Of a DNA stretch of 57,930 bases, positions 52,820 through 57,930 are shown piece by piece. How positions within the stretch are numbered: the first letter of the stretch is position 1; each line of letters starts with the position of its first letter. Position numbers and translations under genes: made by a program. Below the pieces are notes generated by a model that had not been told where the DNA came from, did no database searches, and was given only the letters and a program-made list of their open reading frames with translations. Location of the stretch: assembly GCF_020630935.1 (NCBI RefSeq), contig NZ_JAHDIG010000025.1, positions 1 to 57,930 on the forward strand, in the 5' to 3' direction. The DNA comes from Bernardetia sp. Lineage in GTDB: Bacteria; Bacteroidota; Bacteroidia; Cytophagales; Bernardetiaceae.

Positions 52820-53581
52820 AATATTATTACAAAAAAAATCAAAACTCTTCATTTTTTCTGTCAATTCGTATTCAGAACGTGTCTTTTCGCCTTTTTCATT
52901 GGCATTTCTTTTTTTAGCTATGCTCAAAATGATGTACTCTTAAAACGAGGGGACTCTCTGTTTAGTGCTGGTCGTTATCAAGAAGCTCTTACCACCTATA
53001 CACACTTGCTTAGTCAGAAAAAAGAGTTTAGCCCTCAAATGCTTCTCAAGATGGCTTTTGTAGAAGAGAGTAAAAATAATTATCCTAAGGCTCTGTATTA
53101 TCTCAATCTACATTACAGAATTAGCCCAGACAAACAAGTGCTTAGTAAGCTAGAGGAACTTGCCAAAACCTATCAGTTGGATGGCTATGAATATACCGAC
53201 AAAACTTATTTTTTATCGCTCTATGATTCTTATAGGTGGTATATCATTGTATTTTTTGGAATTATGATATTTTTAATGGCTATTTGGCTTATTAGTAGAA
53301 CACGACAAGAACGAACGATTGTTCCTCCACTAGCTGTCGGTTTTTCGTTTGTGGTTCTTTTGCTTATACTTCATAACTTTGCTACTCAGCGTACACTTGG
53401 CATTATTCAGAATGATTATACTACCTTTGTTGAAAATCCTTCGGCTGCTTCTCCTGTTTTGAAAGTGGTAAAAAAGGGAAATCGTTATCCTGTTTTAGAA
53501 AAAGAAGATTCGTGGTACAAGGTAACAATAGATAATCAAGTTGGTTATATACGCTTGCATAACACGCTTGTTGTGCAATAA
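52811..53581 (+). CDS. BatE-like TPR and SH3 domain protein
   Basis: 256 residues from ATG 52811 (a TTG at 52787 lies within the tRNA promoter and is unlikely). A signal anchor (about 20-38, FSYAQ) precedes two TPR-like units (about 45-115: DSLFSAGRYQEALTTYTHLL), then two membrane segments (about 140-160 and 170-190), then a C-terminal bacterial SH3 domain (VVKKGNRYPVLEKEDSWYKVTI, VGYIRLHNT). This order matches BatE of the Bacteroides aerotolerance (bat) group, though the other bat genes (VWA-domain BatA/BatB, BatD) are absent here, so a stand-alone paralogue is more likely. Confidence 0.8.
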   Translation: MMQNIITKKIKTLHFFCQFVFRTCLFAFFIGISFFSYAQNDVLLKRGDSLFSAGRYQEALTTYTHLLSQKKEFSPQMLLKMAFVEESKNNYPKALYYLNLHYRISPDKQVLSKLEELAKTYQLDGYEYTDKTYFLSLYDSYRWYIIVFFGIMIFLMAIWLISRTRQERTIVPPLAVGFSFVVLLLILHNFATQRTLGIIQNDYTTFVENPSAASPVLKVVKKGNRYPVLEKEDSWYKVTIDNQVGYIRLHNTLVVQ

Positions 53582-53609
53582 AACGTCCATTAAAAATTTA
53601 TAATAAAAA

Positions 53610-54146
53610 ATGATAACAATTATTTCTGGAACAAATAGAAAAGGTTCAGTAACTTATAATATGGCTCTCTTTTATCAAAAAAAATTAGAAGAAAAGGGAG
53701 TTCAATCTACCATTTTAGACCTTAAAGAACTTCCTCACGATTTTGCATTTTCTGCATTATATGAAAATACAGGAAAGAGTGAAACATTTAACCGTCTTAT
53801 TTCTCCTATTAAAGATTCTGAAAAACTTATCGTAATTACTCCAGAATACAACGGTTCTTTTCCTGGTATTATAAAAACCTTTTTAGATGGATTGGAATTT
53901 CCCAATACGGTAAAAGGTAAAAAAGTGGCTTTGGTAGGACTTTCATCAGGCTCACAAGGAGCAGTTTTGGCAACTAGCCACTTATCTGATATTTTTGGGT
54001 ACTTAGGAGCTGCTATTTTGCCATTGCGTGCTAGAATGCCATTTATTGAAAAACACTTTGATGGAGAAAAAATCGTTAATGATAATGAATATGCCAAATA
54101 CAACGATTTGATAGATTTACAGATTGAAAATCTTATTGCTTTTTAA
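53610..54146 (+). CDS. NADPH-dependent FMN reductase family protein
   Basis: 178 residues, flavodoxin-like fold. The FMN phosphate loop is ISGTNRKGSVTYNMA (residues about 4-18) and the isoalloxazine segment is VITPEYNGSFPGIIKTFLDG, the classic PEYN motif, followed by GLSSGSQGA. This places it in the NAD(P)H-dependent FMN/quinone/azo-dye reductase family (SsuE/ChrR type). It begins 28 bp after the BatE-like gene and precedes the barrel gene by 20 bp, so the three may form one transcript. Substrate unknown. Confidence 0.9.
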   Translation: MITIISGTNRKGSVTYNMALFYQKKLEEKGVQSTILDLKELPHDFAFSALYENTGKSETFNRLISPIKDSEKLIVITPEYNGSFPGIIKTFLDGLEFPNTVKGKKVALVGLSSGSQGAVLATSHLSDIFGYLGAAILPLRARMPFIEKHFDGEKIVNDNEYAKYNDLIDLQIENLIAF

Positions 54147-54166
54147 GAATTAGCCAATAAAAAGTT

Positions 54167-54955
54167 ATGCACAAAAAACTTCCAACGTCATTATTGCTTC
54201 TTTTTCTTAGTTTTCTATTGATGCTTACTTATACAAATTCTGCTTTTGGGCAGATGATAAAAGTTAAGAAGAATAAGGAGATTTCACATTGGCAACATCG
54301 GTTTACCTTAGCGTTGGGAGTTGGTAACGAACTTGGTGCTGGCTCTTTAGGTTATGCAGCTATGTACGGCTTTGGAGAGTCGCAGCGTTTGCGAATTGGT
54401 GCTGGCGTGCGCTTAAATCTAGCTTTAGGAATTACAGATAGTGTTCCTTATCGCTCTGCCATCATAGATACGCTTGATAATAGATTTAGAGATACTTTGC
54501 TAGTAGAAAAACCATTTCTAGGCAGCGCAAACTTAGGTTTTTATATTAGCTATGATATTAGCGACCGTTTAGAAATTGGAGCAAGCACCGATTTGGTAGG
54601 TCTTGGGTTTGGAGCAGACAAAAACGCCCTTCTCATCAATGGAATAACAAGAGATACACTTTCAGTAGAAGCAGAAGTTCGTTCTTTTGTAAGTGCTTAC
54701 AAAATTAGAGGAACGCTCAACAATGAAATTTTTGTAGGCTACAAGTTCAATCCTCGTTGGCGTTTGCGCTTAGGAATGCAATATCTCATCACAGAATATC
54801 TTACTAAAGAAAAGATTTTCAATAATAACAATGTATTCAAAAACAGAGGCGTGTTAGGCTTTATCTCCATCACTTTTACACCTTTTGGCGATACTGTAAA
54901 CTGCCCTAAATTTAAAAAAGAAAAAGTTCGTTATTTGAAAGAGGGAGAAATGTAA
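54167..54955 (+). CDS. Predicted outer-membrane beta-barrel protein
   Basis: 262 residues with a signal peptide (about 1-29, ending AFGQ) and then alternating amphipathic strands: FTLALGVGNELGAGSLGYAAMYGF, RLRIGAGVRLNLALGI, GSANLGFYISYDIS, RLEIGASTDLVGLGFGA and RWRLRLGMQYLITEYL. This is the pattern of a small 8-10-stranded barrel like those in many Bacteroidota genomes. The C-terminus (after GFISITFTPFG) is a charged tail without a sorting domain. No family name can be given. It follows the FMN reductase gene closely on the same strand. Confidence 0.75.
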   Translation: MHKKLPTSLLLLFLSFLLMLTYTNSAFGQMIKVKKNKEISHWQHRFTLALGVGNELGAGSLGYAAMYGFGESQRLRIGAGVRLNLALGITDSVPYRSAIIDTLDNRFRDTLLVEKPFLGSANLGFYISYDISDRLEIGASTDLVGLGFGADKNALLINGITRDTLSVEAEVRSFVSAYKIRGTLNNEIFVGYKFNPRWRLRLGMQYLITEYLTKEKIFNNNNVFKNRGVLGFISITFTPFGDTVNCPKFKKEKVRYLKEGEM

Positions 54956-54971
54956 AACCTACAAGTATAGG

Positions 54972-55307
54972 CTACCTTTTCTGTTCTTCTATCATTTTCA
55001 TAATGCTCTTTACAGGCAAAATTCCCCTATCAAAAATATGTACTTCTTTATCTTTCATTTGGATATGAAGCTGATTAAAAAGTAACATTACTTTTTGAGT
55101 TGCCATTGCGTTTATTTCTGTTAGGGGAATCACAAACCCACCTTCAATCGCACTTACACTAAGGTTTTCTATCTGAAAATTGCCTTTGAAATATAGATTT
55201 TTATTTGTCAGATACAATACACCATTGTATTTGTTTTGGGCAGGAGAATGATAATGAAAAGTCCATTTTCCCTTTAGAGTTTCGTTTTTTGGAAGTTGAA
55301 AAGCCAT
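54972..55307 (-). CDS. Small hypothetical protein (GRAM/PH-like)
   Basis: 111 residues from ATG 55307; a longer frame from TTG 55349 reaches into repeat R2 and is less likely. It has no signal or membrane segment. The pattern GVLYLTNKNLYFKGNFQIENLSVSAIEGGFVIPLTEINAM is reminiscent of a bacterial GRAM/PH-like fold (a strand, 'lTnkrlyf', then a strand pair with 'ipl..I'), which can bind lipids or proteins. That match is from pattern only. It may be co-transcribed with the OmpA-like gene upstream on the same strand. Confidence 0.65.
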   Translation of the reverse strand: MAFQLPKNETLKGKWTFHYHSPAQNKYNGVLYLTNKNLYFKGNFQIENLSVSAIEGGFVIPLTEINAMATQKVMLLFNQLHIQMKDKEVHIFDRGILPVKSIMKMIEEQKR

Positions 55308-55322
55308 TTTTTTATAAGTTTC

Positions 55323-55356
55323 AACCGTCGTTGAGGTCAAGACCTTCAATGAGGTA
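55323..55356. repeat. Dispersed repeat R2, copy C
   Basis: AACCGTCGTTGAGG (55323-55336), identical to 33817-33830, then an imperfect hairpin TTGAGGTC-AA-GACCTTCAA. It lies between two minus-strand genes. Confidence 0.6.
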
Positions 55357-55362
55357 AGATGA

Positions 55363-56793
55363 TTAATCTACAAAGATAACTTCTACTCTTCTATTTTCCT
55401 TCATTTGTTCTCTACTCATAGTAATTGGACGAGTTCCTCCATAGCCTACCGTTCGAATTCGGTTTTGACTAATTCCTTTTCTGATAAGATAATTTCTAAC
55501 CTCAACAGCTCTTTGTTCGGATAATTCTTGATTTTTCTGTGCATTTCCGATAGGTGCAGTATGTCCTTCTATCAAAATTCTGATGTCTTGATTTTTTTCC
55601 ATAAAACTAGCTAGTTCATTTAGCTCTACTTCATATTCTGGTAAAATATCAGCTTTTGCCGTCTTAAACTGAACTTTAAGTTTTAGTTTTTTTCCTTTTA
55701 TAGTTTCTACTTTTTCAGTTTGAAGCAATTCGGAAATCGTTTTTTCTTCTTCAAGTTCTTCCAAGTTTTCAATCATTTCAATTTCTTGCTCTGTATTTTC
55801 TTCTTTAGCTGTTAATTTTTCTGGATAGTTTACCCTTACAAAAAGTCCTCGTCCTTCTGTTCCGACCCAAATATTATCATTCTTGTCCACAGCTAAAGAA
55901 AGTGCTGACCTACTTTGAAAACCCTGTTTTTCGCCAAACTCTGTCCATTTTTTTGTTGTGAGATTAAACTTTGCCACTCTGTCAGCAGCTACCCACAAAT
56001 TTCCCTCACTATCAAAACTCATTATGTTGGGAACTTGATATTCAAAAGACTCAGAAAGTGAATAGGTTGTCCATTTCTTACCGTCTTTTGTGGTTTTCAA
56101 AACTCCTTTGTCTTTTTTATCATACCCCAAGACCCAAAGCTGATTTTTATAAACTTTCATTTTGTTTCCCTTCGTAAAATCTGAAACTGATTTGAATTTG
56201 TGTTTTTTGTCGTTTAATGCAATATTTTTTGTGTAATAAAGTCCTGTTTCGGTGGCAGTCCAAAGCATTCCTCCGAAAAAAGCAATATCGTTTATATTTT
56301 CATCATTTTTTTCTACTTCTACTTTTGTAGGTTTTGTATTCTGACTTGATGATTTTTTCCAAAGTCCATTTCCTCGGCTGGCTATCCAAATGGCATCAGA
56401 TAAAAAGACTACATTACTCATTATTTTTCCTTTTAGAAAATCAAAGTTTTGTTTTTCTTGCTTTTTAGTTTTGTTATCTACAATAATAATTTCATTAGAG
56501 TATGTAATAAACCATGTCTTGTTTTTTGGAGCTTTTTTGATGTGTAATATGGAAGTTTTGGGTAAAAACTCATTGGCATTGACTAGAGCTTCTTCGGTTA
56601 CTTCTTCAATTTGATACACTCCTTTTTCTGTTCCTATCCATTTATGATTATCTTCGCCTATGAAAATAGAATGAACAGGCAATTTGCCATCTGATAAGGT
56701 TGTATCTAATTCAACAGGTAAAAATACTTGTGAAAAAAGAAACACAGATTTTAAGAAAAAGAAACTTATTAAAATAAAAATTCGTACAATCAT
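55363..56793 (-). CDS. Beta-propeller and OmpA-like domain protein
   Basis: 476 residues. A signal peptide (to about residue 22) leads to a beta-propeller of the two-component-regulator (Reg_prop) type over about residues 30-325, with repeats such as GEDNHKWIGTEKGVYQI, ASRGNGLWKK, SEGNLWVAADRV and DKNDNIWVGTEGRGLF. A glutamate-rich coil (about 335-365) links to an OmpA-like peptidoglycan-binding domain (about 375-476) with IRILIEGHTAPIG, LSEQRAVEVRNYLIRKGI and GGTRPI...NRRVEV. The Asp/Arg residues that hold diaminopimelate are present. It likely anchors a sensor-like propeller to the cell wall. Confidence 0.87.
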   Translation of the reverse strand: MIVRIFILISFFFLKSVFLFSQVFLPVELDTTLSDGKLPVHSIFIGEDNHKWIGTEKGVYQIEEVTEEALVNANEFLPKTSILHIKKAPKNKTWFITYSNEIIIVDNKTKKQEKQNFDFLKGKIMSNVVFLSDAIWIASRGNGLWKKSSSQNTKPTKVEVEKNDENINDIAFFGGMLWTATETGLYYTKNIALNDKKHKFKSVSDFTKGNKMKVYKNQLWVLGYDKKDKGVLKTTKDGKKWTTYSLSESFEYQVPNIMSFDSEGNLWVAADRVAKFNLTTKKWTEFGEKQGFQSRSALSLAVDKNDNIWVGTEGRGLFVRVNYPEKLTAKEENTEQEIEMIENLEELEEEKTISELLQTEKVETIKGKKLKLKVQFKTAKADILPEYEVELNELASFMEKNQDIRILIEGHTAPIGNAQKNQELSEQRAVEVRNYLIRKGISQNRIRTVGYGGTRPITMSREQMKENRRVEVIFVD

Positions 56794-56879
56794 TTTTTTG
56801 TCATTTATTTTTTAATTACGATAGTACAAGGTGAGCCTTGTACCTACAAACTACCTATATCAAACAAAAAACTATCCGA

Positions 56880-57650
56880 ATGAAAAAGCATATTCCTAAC
56901 TTCTTGACGTGTTGTAACTTATTTTTTGGCTGCATCGGAATTATTTTTAGTTTCAAAAATTCTCTTGACATTGCTGCCTACTGTATCGGAATTGCTGCCA
57001 TTTTTGATTTTTTGGATGGTTTTGTTGCTCGTATGCTCAAAGTTAGCTCTCCTATCGGAAAAGAACTAGATTCTTTGGCAGATTGTGTAACTTTTGGTGT
57101 TTTGCCAGCTTTTATTTTGTATCATCTTATGATTAATGCAAGTTTAGAACAGGCTTCTCAAAACTTGGTAGAAGGGCAACTCCCAACAGCTACGGTTTCT
57201 TATTTACCTTATATTGCGCTCTTAATTGCTGTTTTTTCTGCGTTGCGCTTGGCAAAATTCAATGTAGATACTCGTCAGTCAGATTCTTTTATTGGAGTTC
57301 CTACACCAGCTAATGCTATTCTGATTGGTTCGATTCCTCTTATTTTATTACAAAACCCAACATATTCGGAAGCTATTCTCAATCCTATTTTGCTTTCTGT
57401 TTTGGCTGTCGTGATGAGTTTGCTTTTAGTGGCAGAACTTCCACTTTTTGCGCTCAAGTTTAAATCTTTTGGGTTTAAAGGCAATGAAATTCGTTATATT
57501 TTCATTCTTTCAAGTGTTCTTTTACTCGTTTTTCTGCAATATTTAGGCATTCCGTTAGTGATTCTGCTTTATGTTTTGCTCTCTATTGTAAATAATGTGG
57601 TTTCTGTAAAAACAACTGATGGAAGTAAAAAAATGATTGAGAAAGAATAA
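56880..57650 (+). CDS. pssA: CDP-diacylglycerol-serine O-phosphatidyltransferase
   Basis: 256 residues from ATG 56880; a longer frame from 56838 adds 14 non-conserved residues. The CDP-alcohol phosphotransferase signature is complete: DFLDGFVAR...GKELDSLAD (about residues 48-73), with all the metal- and CDP-binding acids. About eight membrane segments follow. The PNFLTCCNLFFGCIG opening and DSFIGVPTPANAI strongly suggest the serine-specific PssA clade, which makes phosphatidylserine for phosphatidylethanolamine. It starts about 87 bp from the divergent OmpA-like gene and precedes a DUF4303 gene by 14 bp. Confidence 0.92.
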   Translation: MKKHIPNFLTCCNLFFGCIGIIFSFKNSLDIAAYCIGIAAIFDFLDGFVARMLKVSSPIGKELDSLADCVTFGVLPAFILYHLMINASLEQASQNLVEGQLPTATVSYLPYIALLIAVFSALRLAKFNVDTRQSDSFIGVPTPANAILIGSIPLILLQNPTYSEAILNPILLSVLAVVMSLLLVAELPLFALKFKSFGFKGNEIRYIFILSSVLLLVFLQYLGIPLVILLYVLLSIVNNVVSVKTTDGSKKMIEKE

Positions 57651-57664
57651 ATAAACTCTAACAA

Positions 57665-57930
57665 ATGACTTTTTTTGAATACCTCCGCCTACAGATAAAA
57701 CATGCTGCTAAAAAGGCTTTTTTAGAAATAGTTGAGCAGCATAAAGATGAAAAAATATATGCTTTTGCTTTGTATAGTGATGGTGGAGCTATGACAGTTT
57801 GTCCTTCTACGAATACCTTAGATTTTTTGGATACGAAAGATAAAAACGATTTCTTGTATTACAAATACGAACCTGCCGAATGGAAATATGAATCAGAAGG
57901 AGCAGAAGCAGAGTTTGATAAAATTTGTAA
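57665..57930 (+). CDS. DUF4303 family protein (partial, cut by window end)
   Basis: An open frame of 88 codons from ATG 57665 that runs off the window. The segment KIYAFALYSDGGAMTVCPST, with a following TNTLDFLD, matches the DUF4303 opening (a YAFALYTDDGAMTVCPS-type pattern). Members are small cytosolic proteins often linked with immunity or SUKH-like contexts, but their function is not established. It starts 14 bp after pssA and could be in the same transcript. The C-terminal part and any neighbour are not visible. Confidence 0.82.
   Translation, partial: MTFFEYLRLQIKHAAKKAFLEIVEQHKDEKIYAFALYSDGGAMTVCPSTNTLDFLDTKDKNDFLYYKYEPAEWKYESEGAEAEFDKIC

Noticed and set aside
52811-53581. A full bat (aerotolerance) operon
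   Set aside because: Only a BatE-like gene is present; MoxR, BatA, BatB, BatC and BatD are absent, and the VWA gene at 1038 is 50 kb away with a different layout.

Overview
The window looks like a chromosomal segment of a Bacteroidota bacterium, most likely a marine gliding member of the Cytophagales (Bernardetia/Flexibacter-like; the genus is my inference). The signs are: AT-rich DNA with dense TTT/AAA runs; a Bacteroidota-type promoter (TTG, about 19-20 nt, TAnnTTTG) before tRNAs and several genes; little sign of Shine-Dalgarno sites; a type IX secretion (T9SS) C-terminal sorting domain; the uppS-bamA-skp gene order; and families common in this phylum (DUF3127, DUF2807 'head GIN', DUF983, Big_5 lipoproteins, SpoIIE/PP2C phosphatases, a DECR-type short-chain dehydrogenase). 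I see no phage, CRISPR array, complete insertion sequence, integrase or classical defence island.

Layout. 0-2.6 kb: a membrane/VWA-domain gene split by one in-frame TAG, then an unrecognised HTH/zinc-ribbon protein. 2.6-5.1 kb: ftsQ-ftsA followed by a terminator, with no ftsZ. 5.1-10.8 kb: an envelope biogenesis operon, uppS-bamA-skp-skp-skp. 11.1-14.1 kb: a PP2C signalling phosphatase and a Big_5 lipoprotein. 14.3-14.6 kb: promoter and two identical tRNA-Val genes. 14.7-20.1 kb: HAD hydrolase, giant T9SS surface protein, cytidine deaminase. 20.3-26.6 kb: a mostly plus-strand run with a glycosyltransferase, glmM, membrane proteins, hemC overlapping 3-hydroxyanthranilate dioxygenase, and an RRM protein; three of these genes start with TTG. 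27-30.5 kb: lipoprotein, biotinyl carrier, DUF983 pair, DUF4328, orphan trpA. 31-38 kb: TPR-PP2C sensor phosphatase, DUF3127 with an SSB-like tail, pheS, ccmF/ccsA. 38-44.7 kb: lipoprotein, GT-D glycosyltransferase, GT39 mannosyltransferase-like protein, head-GIN protein, dienoyl-CoA-reductase-type SDR, isochorismatase-like hydrolase, RNase HI. 45-50 kb: TPR lipoprotein, Vat/CatB acetyltransferase, membrane endo/exonuclease/phosphatase protein, TauE/SafE transporter, DnaQ-like exonuclease. 49.88-50.04 kb: a 160-bp element with terminal inverted repeats. 50-57.9 kb: a WYL/effector-binding fusion regulator, a tRNA-Lys/Leu/Lys operon, BatE-like protein, FMN reductase, barrel protein, propeller-OmpA fusion, pssA and a truncated DUF4303 gene.

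The genes are mainly housekeeping and envelope functions: division (ftsQA), outer-membrane assembly (bamA/skp), undecaprenyl carrier (uppS), amino-sugar supply (glmM), phospholipid head groups (pssA), cytochrome c maturation (ccmF) and surface sugar transfer. The unexplained structure lies in the gaps: at least four families of short dispersed palindromic or inverted repeats, some with copies tens of kb apart. The most unusual coding observations are the nonsense-split VWA gene, the ftsQA unit closed off without ftsZ, and several domain fusions. I did not find a convincing new multi-gene system.
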